Of a DNA stretch of 64,000 nucleotides, positions 1 to 11,310 are shown piece after piece (position 1 is the stretch's first letter; the number at the start of each line of letters is the position of its first letter). A program made the translations under genes and the position numbers. Source of the stretch: Narthecium ossifragum (Eukaryota > Streptophyta > Magnoliopsida > Dioscoreales > Nartheciaceae); NCBI GenBank assembly GCA_963920575.1, contig OY986964.1:15427460-15491459 (forward strand), in the 5' to 3' direction. The notes under the pieces are model-generated. The model made no database searches and was not told the origin of the DNA. It saw nothing but the letters and a program-made list of their open reading frames with translations.

Positions 1-573
1 TTTGATATCAAATCCGGAATTGTTTGATCCCTCTAATCTGCGAAGCAACTAGGATCTAATAATTTACTGCTGATCAGATCTTGTTAGATCTTAGGAAGAA
101 TATTCAACTAGATTAAATGCAACCGCTTGTGCTTGTGTTGTTTAGCTTCATCGATCTCCCTATTCTTAACGCTGCTACTAGATTAAATCTACAGCGCTTG
201 TCTTAGGTTGTCCAGTAGTTAGGGTTGATTAGATCGCTTGTTTCTAATTAACTATGATTGAGGAGAGATTCAGATTTCATTCGAACGGTGAATATTCATG
301 GTATAAATTGATTGATACTTGCATCTATGACCAGTTGTTGGATCCCGATGGTGGATGTTGACTCAGACCAAGGTTTGGTCTCTTGATTCAACTTGTTTCT
401 TCGCTTTAGATTATTTCTTTATTGTTTTTCCTCACGTTTAAAACCCCCCCATCTTTGTTCACTGAGCACAAAACTAGGCTAAACACTCTTCGTGGGATCG
501 ACTCGTACTCGCACTACTACATTTATTTTAACGAGTACTGGATTTATTTTTGAGTGCCTGCGACAGCACATCA
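1..573 (+). mobile_element. 3' part of an LTR, cut by the window edge
   Basis: AT-rich sequence ending in a typical gypsy LTR 3' section: a line resembling the conserved Athila/Tat theme (GTGGGATCGACTCG near 492) and a terminal ...CACATCA. No matching second LTR or clear primer site follows; the next bases run into exon-like sequence, so this is probably a solo LTR whose start lies outside the window. The exact end is inferred from the CA dinucleotide only. Confidence 0.45.
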
Positions 574-686
574 GTATGACATGTGCAACTGGGCGCCAAA
601 GCTCCATTAACAGATAGCTGTTATGTCTCCCTTTAGCTCCTCAAATGTAGATCGACTTGGATGCAACTTTATTGTCTTTGACTTAC

Positions 687-787
687 CACACTCATTTTCC
701 ATCGTACCAGACTTGGCCTGTCTTTTCCAAAATCTAGAATGATATAATTTGATTTCCATCATTAGTTCTGATGAAGCTTGGGCCACT
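687..787 (-). other. Exon-like segment of an unidentified host gene
   Basis: On the minus strand a 101-nt open segment is bounded by an acceptor-like TTATTAG and a donor-like GTAAGT. It reads VAQASSELMMEIKLY then HSRFWKRQAKSGTMENECG. I do not recognise the family. Its phase fits directly onto the exon-like segments at 1043-1140 and 1313-1343, which both end in ...PRV(K/Q)(E/D)IR, so the three look like parts of one gene or gene copy. It could equally be a gene fragment carried by a transposon. Confidence 0.35.
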
Positions 788-1042
788 CTAATAACAGGGA
801 AAAATAAGGTAAGATCAATGACCATTCAAAGCATGTTCAATTGTCTATGCATTGAGATATAACAAGAACAAACCGAACACCATTGTTAGTAACTGTCATT
901 GCATAGTGAATAACTCTCACATTCTGAACCCCAATGCAATTAAGCCAATTTATTCAACAAACAAACTTGCTACATAAAACATATGCAGCACATTCAGCCC
1001 ATTTATTCAACAAAATATGCATAGAACAAAACTGCAACATAC

Positions 1043-1140
1043 CTGATTTCTTTGACTCGAGGGATAGATCCCTCTTGCAATGGTTCTCGAGGGCTAACAG
1101 ACAAGCCAGCAAGGGGATCTTCCATAACATCATCATCCAT
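1043..1140 (-). other. Exon-like segment, tandem copy of the 8020-8073 exon
   Basis: A minus-strand ATG at 1138-1140 opens MDDDVMEDPLAGLSVSPREP and the frame stays open to a donor-like GTATGTT at 1042. The same start (MDDDLDD...GPLQEG) and the same donor context occur in the segment made of 8073-8020 plus 1343-1313, and the intron start following the donor (GCAACATACC and CATAGAACAAAACTG on the plus strand) is repeated at 1018-1042 and 1288-1312. This looks like a tandem duplication of an exon with its flanking intron. Product unknown. Confidence 0.35.
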
Positions 1141-1343
1141 AACTTTCCCCCTTGCAATGCATAGAACTAAGTGATTAAGTATTCAACCAATGCAATGTGC
1201 TCATCCAAAAAACATACTTAAAAAAACATACTTAAAAAAACATCACATCCGTCAAAAAAACATCACTCTTGCAATACACTCAACCCATGCATAGAACAAA
1301 ACTGCAACATACCTTATATCTTGGACTCGAGGGTTGCATCCCT

Positions 1344-2617
1344 AAAAGGTTGATCAATGATAGAATAGAATAGAGTTGTCTAAACTAAAGAAAAAAATTA
1401 ATGAAAAAAATCAATGATAGAATAGAGTTGTCTAAACTAATAAAGAAAAGAAATAAAAGGTTGATCAATTTGAATCAATGGAGTAGTTACTTAGGAATTA
1501 CTCAATCCGCCCTGATTTCATTATTAGTCTTCTCTAGTAATCATCTTGTTCCCTTCTCTCAGCAATATGGATCATATGGCTACAAGCTCACATGAATCCC
1601 TAAAAGAAAGTTAATGTTCCCAACGGCATAATCTATCTTTGTTTGGCGTAGATTGTCTTTGGTCCTACGATTACTCTAAATTATACTACTCCAAATTACC
1701 TTGGCATAACCTATATTCGCGTAGCATAGCTTATCTCAAAGGCAAACCAATAACTTCATGAAAATCATCTCATAAATCTCTACAATCAATCACAGAAATC
1801 ATGTAGGACTGAAAATGCATTAAGGAAACTCTGTTCCTTCAACTCTATTAACAATAAAACCATATTCATGAGATCATGCATCGAGAAGTTCATAAGAATC
1901 AAACTAAAGCAAAACCAAAACTACACTAGGGTTTCATGAATAATCTTAAGTACAATAATTAGCAACTCATCTTTTGAATGCAAGCCATCGGGTTGGAATA
2001 GGAAGCTGTCACCATCCACATCCTCTCCATCTTCTTCTTCCTCCTCCAAAGATTATCAAAAAGATGAGAAATTCGGTTGGAATAACCCCTTTATATAATA
2101 GAAACCCTTAATCACAGAATTAGGAGTTATAGTTGAACTTGCACTCTAATTTCCCTAAATTTCAGGTTGATAAGGTTATCGGAGCGATCCATCGGACTCA
2201 AATACGATCAATCGCTCTAGTCGGTCTGACTGGGTCATTAACTGCCACGTCATTAATTCATTTCAGCTTTTATCAAATTTCAGCTTTCATGGATCCAACT
2301 TTTCTTCACCCCTGGCGCCAATATATCTGGCATCTCACAAAGTCTTCAACATGAAAGTTGTAACTCTTGCCGTTTTCTTTCATTTCCCATAATTTCAGAA
2401 TATTTAGAGTTTTTTACAATATCTGGTGATTTATTTTCAAACAGTCGACGAAGCAGTCTTTTTCCAGAATTTGGTGATTTTTGGCCAAATTTCTTGTATT
2501 TCTTCTCAAATCCTACTTAAACCTTAAATCAAACAATAAGATATCAAATACACCTACTCTAGGCCTAACAAAGGTAATTTAAGGGGTTTAATTATGAATA
2601 ATTAGTGACTTTTCACA
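1344..2617 (-). repeat. 3' LTR of element A, one end missing
   Basis: Matches the 5' LTR at 6637-8019 through most of its length. The end that should read TGATCGCTCG... on the plus strand (about 170 bp) is absent; instead 1344-1400 holds two short tandem pieces of LTR-internal sequence (AAAAGGTTGATCAAT, GATAGAATAGAGTTGTC). The other end, ...CTTTTCACA, meets the polypurine tract. A TATATAAA motif (minus strand, 2090-2097) is the likely LTR promoter. Confidence 0.8.
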
Positions 2618-2654
2618 CCCCCCCAACTTACACTTTGCTAGTCCTCGAGCAAAG
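2618..2654 (-). promoter_or_regulatory. Polypurine tract with adjacent hairpin, element A
   Basis: On the minus strand a 7-bp perfect stem CTTTGCT/AGCAAAG (2633-2654, 8-nt loop) is followed by GTGTAAGTTGGGGGGG and then the LTR start TGTGAAAAG. The purine run is the expected plus-strand primer for reverse transcription. The same stem lies at the same place in element B (9261-9282) and element E (35214-35235). Confidence 0.7.
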
Positions 2655-5114
2655 AAAAGATAAAAAGAAGGCAATAAATCTAACTAGCCAGTTTCGTAGG
2701 TCTCACGATTGCACTTAGCATGTGCAACAAGCCTTTAAACCCCTGGATTACCCCAGTGGAGGAATTATAGTCTTCTGAGGGTTTTCAGGGATGACACCCA
2801 CAAACATCTATACATTCCCTTGAATATGCCATTAGAAATCAATTTAATATTCATTAACTCCAATGCATGAAATAGAAATAATATTCATGAATAAACCTTT
2901 CAACTCATTGTCACAAAAAAATATAGTGAATCAAAACATGTCATAACATATTTCCAACACTTCAACATATTTAATCATGATTAAAAATAACTTTAACATT
3001 CATGTGTGTGAATGGGGTTCCACATGCTTCAGAGTATCAATCATATCTAAACACTTCAACTATTTAAGATCACAATCATAGCCAGCACATATCTTCCACT
3101 TATCCCATAGCAATCTCTGCTTTTTTTTTTCTTTTTTTCTTTTTTTTCCGCAGGAATTGCAACTGTTTTACGCAAACAATACACCTTGTTAGGCACCTTG
3201 CCCGGTTACTAAGTATGAAACCCTTATTGCATTTTAGGAATTTCAACTATTTTACGCAAACACCACGCTGGTTTGGCACACTGCCTGGTTACTAAATTGA
3301 AAATCCATTTTTTTTTCTTTTTTTTTGCATACTCAAATAATTGCATGTGTTCATGTATTTTCTGTGTCATGACATAGAATTGTAAATCTATTTTAGTATC
3401 ATGCTTAGAATCTAATATCAACCCCTTAACATGTGGAAGTGAACATGTGCATTAAGATATGTCAAGCTATCCTTAGATCATGGTAAAAATGATAAAGTAT
3501 AGAAATAATATCATGCATAACAAAAATTTACTATCCCTTATATGATATACAAATTTCAGAATAATTTAGAAGATAAATTTCTAAAACAAACATCTTTGTC
3601 AAATCATATTAAATCGTTCTTTTGACATTATTCAATGGATTTATAATATTTGGTTACCATAAAAAAATGTGAGCATGAAATTTATGAATACTACCCCCAA
3701 CTTAAATGTAATTGTCGCCAATTACACTAATTCATAAAAACAAATCTAGAAGTAAAGGGTAGAAATAACCATAATGAAGGCCCCAAAAATAGATTTCTCT
3801 CTCTTCCAATTTAAGTTTAGGCATCGCCATAAATGAATAAATACTTCCTTCCCCACCATACCCTGTCACAAAAATATATACCTTTCCAAAAAGATCAAAT
3901 ATAACTAATAAAAGTCTAAAAAGGTATTAGAATCATAAAAAATTTTGGCAGAGTCTCCTTTGTATTTTCATGACATATTAATCTGTACAAACATTCATCA
4001 CACAAAATAGCTAACGCACAGGAAACTGGAAAGGAGACGACAGTAGCATCATAGATCACGATCTAGACATCACAGACAAAGAACTAACGAACTGACAACA
4101 TCCAAGCATAGCACCAAATTATTCGTAATCCGCAGTATGGTCCTTCTCATCCATGGTCTGCAGCTCACGGTGAGATCAAATTCGAAATTAGCGGAGATAG
4201 AGAAAAGTGAACACCCGTGAATGCTTGTGATGGTCTAAGGATGCTTGTGATGGTCCTGGTCGAATATCTAGACCGTCCGATCGAAAATCGGAACACTGTA
4301 GCTCCTGGATCGTATCCAGTAGTCATCATACGGCTGAAAGTCCACCGGAGGTGACCAACGGCGAAACGGCTTCGCCGGAGGACGAGAAGGGTACAGGAAG
4401 AATCGTAGAACCTCAAGGAGTCTATGTACGGTGTCTGATCGAATTATTGGTGGCTCCCGGCGGTGGATTGGAGATGGTCGCGGCGCAGTTTAGATCGCCA
4501 GAGACGGATACTGGTGATCCATGCTCTAATTGAGGTAAATGGTGGAGGAAGGTTTGTGGATGTATGGGGAACTGTCCAATGGTGGCGGATGGACAAATTG
4601 AGCTTCCAGCCGGCAGATTGAAGATGGTCGGAGCGATAGAGACCGTCAGAGTTTGAATCCGATGACCCAAGCGGCAAGGAATGGCTTTGACGGTAGAGGA
4701 AGGTTCGTGGTGGCCTGAGGAAGCTTCTGGTGGTGTTCTGGGGCGGTGAACGGCCGTGGATGATGGTGAAGACGACGGTCGCGGGGCTCACCCGCGTCGG
4801 AGGAGACAGAGATGATGGTGAAGAAGGTCATGGGAGGGTAGGGGGAAGGATGGCGAAGGTTTTGGTGGTGATTTGGAGGTACGGCGAGGTCTGGACGGTG
4901 GATATTGGTGGCGGCGGTCGTCGGCTCGGGGATGAGCCGATGAGTCACGACAAGAAACAGTGCGGGAGGAGAGAGGAAATCCGGCAGAAAATAAGGAAAA
5001 ATAGGAAGAAGGTGGAGAAAAATTTCAGGAAAATACGGGGAAAATCCTAAAAATCAGAGGAAAATCATAAAAAATTAAATGAAATTCTAAAAAGGTAAGA
5101 AAAAATCCTAAAAA
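2655..5114 (-). other. Non-coding interior of element A, with repeats
   Basis: No convincing gene. It contains two imperfect tandem units of about 85 bp (3152-3218 and 3236-3303, each with a TTTTACGC...CCTGGTTACTAA core), a second polypurine-like tract on the minus strand (AAGTTGGGGGTAG, 3692-3706), and a GC-richer section at 4160-5050. Short ORFs in the GC-richer part on both strands are proline-rich or arginine-rich translations of biased sequence, with no domain. The sections around 4380-4410, 27155-27190 and 36780-36810 are homologous among elements A, D and E. Confidence 0.65.
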
Positions 5115-5130
5115 CTGGGTTGCCTCCCAG
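5115..5130 (-). other. Hairpin just after the element A ORF
   Basis: Minus strand CTGGGAGGCAACCCAG: a 5-bp perfect stem with a 6-nt loop, 26 nt past the ORF stop. Element D has the equivalent GGGAGGCAACCC at 27913-27926, about the same distance after its ORF. As I recall, a TTGGGAGGCAACCC-type motif occurs in other plant gypsy elements; its role is not known to me. Confidence 0.55.
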
Positions 5131-5155
5131 AAAACACTTCAGTTTACGTCTTTCG

Positions 5156-6286
5156 CTAGACGCTCCTGAAACAAATTTTAGGAGGCCGATGATTCCATGT
5201 GAAGAAATACATGGCCCGAATCATGGTGAAGGTATGCAGACATACTTCATCAAGAAAAATAGGAATACCCATAGCAAATAAAGTGTGCACAGGACGAGAA
5301 GATTTGATACGATTTTCGATGAAGGGACGATAGAAATTAACATGGTCTTCACTCATGTTAGGTTTCTTCTCCTCACAACGTTCAACTAATATGGATAGTG
5401 CAGAATGTAGAGGCGTAATTTGAGGTTTCCGACAAGGAATCTCACTAAAGAGCTTAATCTGATTACCATCAATGAAAATAGGCACTACATCGTCATTCAA
5501 CACATCATGTAAAACTGGCAATTCATCACAACAATTCTCATCATCACTAAAAAAATTAGCTTCTAAAGCATGATCAAAATACATATAAGGTCCAGTTTCA
5601 TTAGGTATGCATTCAGGAATATTATTTTCAGGGGCCGGTAAAATATTGTCAATAGTTGCATAATTCGGCAAAGTATTAAAACACATCTCAAAATGGCATG
5701 CATCATTCTCATTAAAAACATAAGCTTCACCAACAATGTCATTACAAACAACCAGAACGGAATTATTTGCATAGTCCTCATTCTCATAATATGAATCAAC
5801 CATGTGGGCTAGTTGTTCTATTTGTGTCTCCATTTTCTTAATTGATTGAGCATTAGAGTTAACATCATTTCTTAGCAAAGCAATTTCGCTCCTAAGCTCA
5901 GTCTTAAGCTCAACCATGTTTGCATTCATGCTAGCATGGATGTTAGTTACACTAGCATTGATCTTAGCATTCATATTGGCTAGTGTACTTATGATTGTGT
6001 CCAACGCCGGGTCAGATGGTGCTTGTGGAAAATATTGTTGTTCAAAACCAGAATCAAAATTTTGGGCCGGTGATTCTATATTCCACGATCGAACGTTGGG
6101 AGGTTGATAACCTTCAAATTGCCAATTAGGGCTTGTATGATTTCCAAAATTTGAATTATAAGGATATGAATGTGAATTATATGCCGGATTTAAGAAACTA
6201 TATATGTCATTATTTTAAGCGGGCCCATAACCAAAAAGCAAATCGTCATTCGATACGGCACCCGGTGGCATATAAAAATTGGCCAA
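5156..6286 (-). pseudogene. Gag-like ORF of element A
   Basis: Reading frame of 377 codons homologous to the ORF of element D (27953-29170). The N-terminal part has a tyrosine/asparagine/proline-rich stretch (NSHSYPYN, WQFEGYQPPN) and then a helical section with NSNAQSIKKMETQIEQLAHM, which resembles the C-terminal part of Athila Gag, where an NHPNFSW-type motif precedes a coiled segment ending in Q.GQLA. A middle acidic domain of about 150 residues follows, then a conserved tail with AMYFFTWNHRPPK. No zinc knuckle or enzyme motif is visible. The copy is damaged: the start ATG of D is TTG here (6284-6286) and there is one in-frame stop at 6215-6217; from 6004 down to 5156 it is open for 282 residues. 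The gag relationship is inferred from the motif pattern. Confidence 0.7.
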
Positions 6287-6401
6287 GAATGCAAAATCAT
6301 ATATCAGAAAGAGAAAAAGAAAACAAAATATTCGGAGAAGAGGAGAAAACCCGAAAAACAACGATCGAAACGAAATATTTTGAATTTAGAAAACTTACTC
6401 T

Positions 6402-6429
6402 GATCGGTCGGTTTGGGGTCCGACCGATC
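6402..6429 (-). other. Leader hairpin of element A
   Basis: A 10-bp perfect inverted repeat GATCGGTCGG/CCGACCGATC with an 8-nt loop, lying between primer site and ORF. The near edge is 185 nt from the primer site, as in element D (29344-29373). Position and form resemble retroviral dimerization or packaging stems; that role is inference. Confidence 0.6.
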
Positions 6430-6613
6430 GCTCCATGCCGTGGGTGAGATGCTTCCTTCAAGAAAAATCCGTTCCAATGCTGATAAAATTCCAGAAATTT
6501 GTCAGAAAAATCCTAGAAAGTGTAAAATAAAGAAAGTTAAAATTAAAAAAGATAAAAACCTAACTAAGCATAGAAAACGCATAAAGAGAAAATCAATTAG
6601 CTAACCGTCGAAT

Positions 6614-6631
6614 TCCCCAACAACGGCGCCA
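6614..6631 (-). promoter_or_regulatory. Primer binding site, tRNA-Asp type
   Basis: Minus strand TGGCGCCGTTGTTGGGGA, matching 16 of 18 bases of the complement of the plant tRNA-Asp(GTC) 3' end. The two differences are CC to TT, the same kind of change as most damage elsewhere in the window. It lies 5 nt inside the 5' LTR. Confidence 0.8.
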
Positions 6632-6636
6632 AAAAT

Positions 6637-8019
6637 TGATCGCTCGTGAACGTGTCGTTAAAATGTTACAAACTCAATCAAATATTAAATTTATAATCCT
6701 TATTCAATCACTACACTACTAGGTAGGATAGCGGTGAAGTCGGGAGTTGATCCACAGGGAAAACGTTGGAAACTGAAATCAATTCTCGAAACCCTAAAAC
6801 TTGAGAAAAGAATAAAAGATAGAATAGAGTTATCTAAACTAATAAAGAAAAGAAATAAAAGGTTGATCAATTTGAATCAATGGAGTAGTTGCTTAGGAAT
6901 TACTCAATCCGCCCTAGTTTCATTATTAGTCTTCTCTAGTAATCATCTTGTTCCCTTCTCTCATCATTATGGATCATATAGTTACAAGCTCACATGAATC
7001 TCTAAAAGAAAGTTAATGTTCCCAACGGCATAACCTATCTTTGCTTGACATAGATTGTCTTTGGTCCTATGATTACCCTAAATTATACTACTCCTAATGA
7101 CCTTGGCACAACCTATCTTCCCGTAGTATAACTTATTTCAAAGGCAAACCAATAACTTCATGAAAACCATCTCATAAATCTTTTCAATCAATCACAGAAA
7201 TCATGTAGGACTGAAAGTACATCGAGGGAACTCTGTTCCTTCAACTCTATTAACAATAAAACCATATTCATGAGATCATGCATCAAGAAGTTCACACAAA
7301 TCAAACTAAAGAAAAACCAAAACTACACTAGTGTTTCATGAATAATCCTAAGTACAATAATTAGCAACTCATCTTTTGGATGAAAGCCATCGGGTTGGAA
7401 TAGGAAGCTGTCACCATCCACATCCTCTCCGTCTTCTTCTTCCTCCTCCAAAGATTGTCAAAAAGATGAGAAATTCGGCTGGAATAACCCGTTTATATAA
7501 TAGAAACCCTTAATAACGGAATTAGGAGTAATTGTTGAACTTAAACTCTAATTTCCCTAAATTCCGGGTTGATGACATCATTGGCGCGATCCATCAAACT
7601 CAAATCCGATCCATCGCTCTAGTCGGTCTGACTGGGTCATTAACTGCCACGTCATTAATTCATTTGAGCTTTTATCAAATTTCAGTTTTCATGGATCGAA
7701 CTTTGCTTCAAACCTGGCGCCAATCTATCCGGAATCTCATAAAGTCTTTAACATGAAAGTTATAGCTCTTGAACGCTTATTTCATTTCCCAGAATTTCAG
7801 AATATTTAGAGTTTTGTACAGTATCTGGTGATTTATTTTCAAAGAGTCGACGAAGCAGTCTTTTTGCAGAATTTAGTGATTTTTGGCCGAATTTCTTGTA
7901 TTTCTTCTCAAATCCTACTTAAACCTTAAATCAAATAATAAGATATCAAATACACCTACTCTAGGCCTAATAAAGGTAATTTAAGGGGTTTAATTAGTAA
8001 TAATTAGTGACTTATTACA
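6637..8019 (-). repeat. 5' LTR of element A
   Basis: 1383 bp from TGATCGCTCG to CTTATTACA on the plus strand, TG/CA bounded. A TATATAAA box (minus strand, 7492-7499) is the likely promoter. Homologous LTRs: 1344-2617, 29581-31012, 33754-35199 and, on the plus strand, 11564-12991. The target duplication TCCCT follows at 8020-8024. Confidence 0.85.
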
Positions 8020-8230
8020 TCCCTCTTGCAATGGTCCCTTGATAACGTACATATCATCAAGATCATCATCCATAGCTCTCCCAATTTAGGTCAGGCAAGC
8101 CGTAGAAAACCCTAAGAGAGGTGAATGGGTGCAACGATCGATGGGCGCGGTGAAGCTAATCGACGGGTATCGACGTCGGTGAAGTCGATCGATGGGCGCG
8201 GAGGAAACCCTAGGGGGTGATCACTGTGTT
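8020..8230 (-). other. Exon-like start and leader of the same unidentified gene
   Basis: Minus strand: a leader rich in GATCGATGGGCGCGG-like sequence (8100-8230) leads to an ATG at 8071-8073 that opens MDDDLDDMYVIKGPLQEG, then is broken by element A at 8019/8020. The reading frame resumes at 1343 on the far side of A and runs to a donor-like site at 1312. The insertion therefore interrupts what looks like a first coding exon. No family recognised. Confidence 0.35.
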
Positions 8231-8513
8231 TATCTGGTAGGAACATATTAAAAGTTAGGAGATATGTATGTTAATGATCGCGCGGGAGAAACTTCAGAAG
8301 ATACCCGATTAAAGCCTAGATATGTGGTGGGGGTATTTACGTGAAGCCCGGTTTGAATTTACCCCGTGGTTAGGTTACTTAACCTGACGGAAGTACACGG
8401 AAGGGTATTTTTGAGATTATTTGAACTTTTCAGGGGTATATATGAAAATATGAAGAATGTAGGCGTAAATACGTATTGTGAAAGTTTTTTGAGAATATAT
8501 ATGTAAATAACCC
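8231..8513. other. AT-rich spacer between exon-like leader and element B
   Basis: No gene. It contains short reading-frame-free stretches of the form GGGTATTTNCGT and GGGGTATATATGAAAAT, like those near 55130-55260 and 56030-56090, which may come from small non-autonomous transposons. Ends not resolved. Confidence 0.3.
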
Positions 8514-9247
8514 TAAAATCAAATACATAAGATCATGTCTAGAAAAAGAATACAACATTCAAACTAAAAAATACAAAGAAATTATCCTAAAGCTTCGTGA
8601 GATCCATAAGTAGAAGAATTAGCTACTCATCTTGGAGATGAAAGCCATAAATTTGATGAATAATGATAGGAATCCACGCCTTGGCTCCACCATCTTCAGA
8701 ACCCCTAATTCTCTCTTTTCTCTGTATGATTCTTTCAATTCTTGAGCAAAAAACCCCTATTTATAGAGGTATACTAGGCCAAAGTATTAGACTTCAAGTA
8801 TATTTCAATCTCTAATCTTTCTGAAATTAGGTTTCCGCCCGACCGATCGATCGTCCTGATGACCGATTAATCGTCACTGTTCAACGATTGATCATCCGTC
8901 TGGCCAATTGATCATCCAAACTGGTTTTTTAGCAAACTTCGTCTTGATAATTCTTGAACTTCTGTAGGGAATTTGGTGAAGCTTCCAACATGAAAGTTGT
9001 TCATCTCAATGTCTTCTACCAGTCCTCAAAGTTTAAGGAATTTAGGAATTCTTTGAAGATTTTGGTGAATTTTTATCAAACTGACAGCGTAAAGGCGTAT
9101 TTTCAGCATATTAAGTCTTTTCTGTATTTCCTATCTTGAATCTTCATTAAACCTGGAATCAACTAACAAACTATCAAATACAAACACTCTCGGGCTAACA
9201 AAGATAAATTAAGGATTTTAATTATGAATATTTAATGACTTATCACA
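8514..9247 (-). repeat. Partial 3' LTR of element B
   Basis: Aligns with 34370-35199 of the element E LTR (GATCAT, GAAAAAGAATACAA, then AGCCACTCATC-like sequence) and ends ...GACTTATCACA at the polypurine tract. The left part is missing. Contains GACCGATCGATCG-type motifs at 8838-8900. Confidence 0.7.
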
Positions 9248-9282
9248 CCCCCAACTTACACTTTGCTAGTCATCGAGCAAAG
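9248..9282 (-). promoter_or_regulatory. Polypurine tract with hairpin, element B
   Basis: Minus strand: stem CTTTGCT/AGCAAAG at 9261-9282 followed by GTAAGTTGGGGG and the LTR start TGTGATAAG. Same arrangement as element A. Confidence 0.65.
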
Positions 9283-10640
9283 AAATGATAAAAAGAAAGC
9301 AGGTTATCTAACTAGTCACTTTCGTAGATCTCACGATTGCACTTAGCATGTGTAATAAGCCTTTAAACTCCTGGCTTACCCCAATGGAGGAGTTATAATC
9401 TCTTGAGGGTTTTCAGGAATGACACCCATAAACATCTGTACATTTCCTTGAATATGCCATTAGAAATCGATAATAATACTCATTAACTCTAATGCATGAA
9501 ATTAAAATACTATCCATGAATAAATCCTTCAACTCATAGTCACATAAAAATATAATAAATCAAAACATGTCATAACATACTTCCAACACTTCAACATATT
9601 TAATTTCGACTAAAAACAACTTTAACACTCATGTGTGTGAATAGAATTTCACATGCTTCAGAGGATCAATTATATCTAAACTTTTCAACTATTCAAGACC
9701 ACAATTCTATCCAAACACATATTTTCCCATTATCATGTAGCAATCTCTGTTTCTATTTTTTTTCTTATGACATGTGCAATGTTATGATCTCTTAAGCTCT
9801 CTTCAAGGTCTATGTAACGAGGTTCAAGCCAGTGACTCCCAAACCAGACGGCTTTAGGGCTCTAGGTGTAGAATACCCTTCAAACTCTAATGCTCAAATC
9901 ATGAAGGCTACAAATCATAACTAGTCATATTATTTTTAAGATTTTCAACTGTTTACGCGAACTGCACACCTTGTAAGGCACCTTGCCCGGACATAGAACT
10001 GAAAATCTATCACAGTATCATCCTTAGAATATAATCTCAATTCTTTAACATGTGAAAGTGAACATGTGCATTATGATATGTCAAGTTATCCTTAAATCAT
10101 GTTAAAAGTGTTAAATATAGAAATAATATCATGCATAGTAAAAATCTACTATCCCTTATATGACATACAAATCTCAGAATAATTCAAAAGATAAATTTCT
10201 AAAACAGGCATCTTTGTCAAATCATATCATAATTTCATTCTTTTGACATAAAATTCAATGGATGTATAATATTTGGTTATCTAAAAAAAATAAACGTTAA
10301 ATTCCTAGAATTCTACCCCCAACTTAAATGTAATTTTCCCCAATTACACTATGTCATAAAACAAAGCAAAGAATAACATAGTAGAAATAAGGCTAAAATA
10401 CCTTTTTGATCCCTGTAGTTTTAGGATAATGTTTAATAGGTCCCTATAGTTCTAATTTAGCCAATTTGGTTCTCGAACTTTCCAATTTGTGTCAATGTGG
10501 GCCTCGCCCTCATCGGCAGTTAGAAAACCAACGGCGATGTTGGTCCCCGTTGCCATGGGGGGTCACGTTACCCCTTCTGCCCCACCTTCGGCTGCCTCTG
10601 CCTCTACCGCTCCAGCCCCTTCTCCCCCACCTTCGATAGT

Positions 10641-10757
10641 ACCGACGAACAGGGGGATCTGGTTCTCCAGCATGATCATGCCGCATTGGACGGAGTGCAT
10701 GGTGCCACGCATGGCGAAGACCGGGTCGTGCCGGGAGTACCCGAGCTCTTGAATCCC
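10641..10757 (-). pseudogene. Captured DUF247 gene fragment
   Basis: Minus-strand translation contains DPVFAMRGTMHSVQ and MIMLENQIPLFVG, the hallmark N-terminal block of plant DUF247 (UPF0481) proteins, in which a D-P-x-F segment precedes a conserved LLENQ(I/L)P(F/L)FVL motif. DUF247 proteins are plant-specific with mostly unknown functions, some linked to self-incompatibility in grasses. Only about 40 recognisable residues remain, so no function is expected. Confidence 0.75.
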
Positions 10758-10829
10758 CCTTCTCCGACAGCGCCGCAGAAGAGCTCGAGCGCCAAGCAGC
10801 CGTCGAGGACCATCACTTCGATGAACTCG

Positions 10830-11310
10830 TTGCTCGTCAGCTGTCCGACTTCGACCTCTGCCTGAGTCCACCGCCTCTCCCACCATAGAGCATCTTGAGC
10901 TCAACAATGACGACGACCACCTCCTGGCCCGCTCCCATGAAGACCCCTCCCGCCTCCCGGACCGGCTCTTCTCCCCTCATCGGTCCGTCTTGCATCCACT
11001 TCCCAACCTCCGGTTCGTCGAAGAGCCGATCGGCACTCGGCCCAAGTCCTTCGCCAGGACCCAGGAGTATGTGCCCCCCCCCCCCCCCCCGAAGTCGCCT
11101 CCGGCCAGATTCCATCGACTGGTTGGCATACGACATTCTCCTATATGAGCTCCTCAACGGCCAGATGCCCTTCGTGGGCTCTACCGACGAGTCCACTCTC
11201 CGAAGCATCATCAAGCAGCCCTTGCATTCCCCGTGCCGCCGAGCTCCACGTCCGAGTCCGCTGCCATGGATCTCATCGCAGCACTACTCGCCAAGGACCC
11301 GACGCCGCCT
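10830..11310 (+). pseudogene. Captured AGC-type protein kinase fragment
   Basis: Plus-strand pieces in shifted frames: LSDFDLCLS (DFG-like DFD motif of plant AGC kinases), an insertion-like stretch, KSFARTQEYVPP (activation segment, usually SFVGT.EY..PE), IDWLAYDILLYELLNGQMPF (helix F region, usually VDWW), GSTDESTLRSIIKQPL, and AAMDLIAALLAKDP (end of the kinase domain). The pattern matches plant AGC kinases of the UCN/D6PK-like kind. A stop and frameshifts separate the pieces and a C17 run lies at 11074-11090. The N-lobe is absent. Confidence 0.75.

Larger units (their letters stand above)
1344..8019 (-). mobile_element. Element A: non-autonomous Athila-related LTR element
   Basis: A minus-strand LTR element of 6.7 kb: 5' LTR at 6637-8019, tRNA-Asp-type primer site at 6614-6631, leader hairpin at 6402-6429, one gag-like ORF at 5156-6286, a long non-coding section, a polypurine tract at 2618-2630 and a 3' LTR at 1344-2617. 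It is flanked by the 5-bp duplication TCCCT (1339-1343 and 8020-8024). No protease, reverse transcriptase or integrase is encoded, so it resembles large retrotransposon derivatives that move with borrowed enzymes. Relatives here: B, D and E, and a solo LTR at 11564-12991. The start of the 3' LTR as read on the plus strand is missing. Confidence 0.8.

Noticed and set aside
4165..5050. Several overlapping ORFs of 80-115 residues in element A
   Set aside because: They overlap on both strands in GC-biased sequence, contain no domain, and the homologous parts of D and E do not preserve them.
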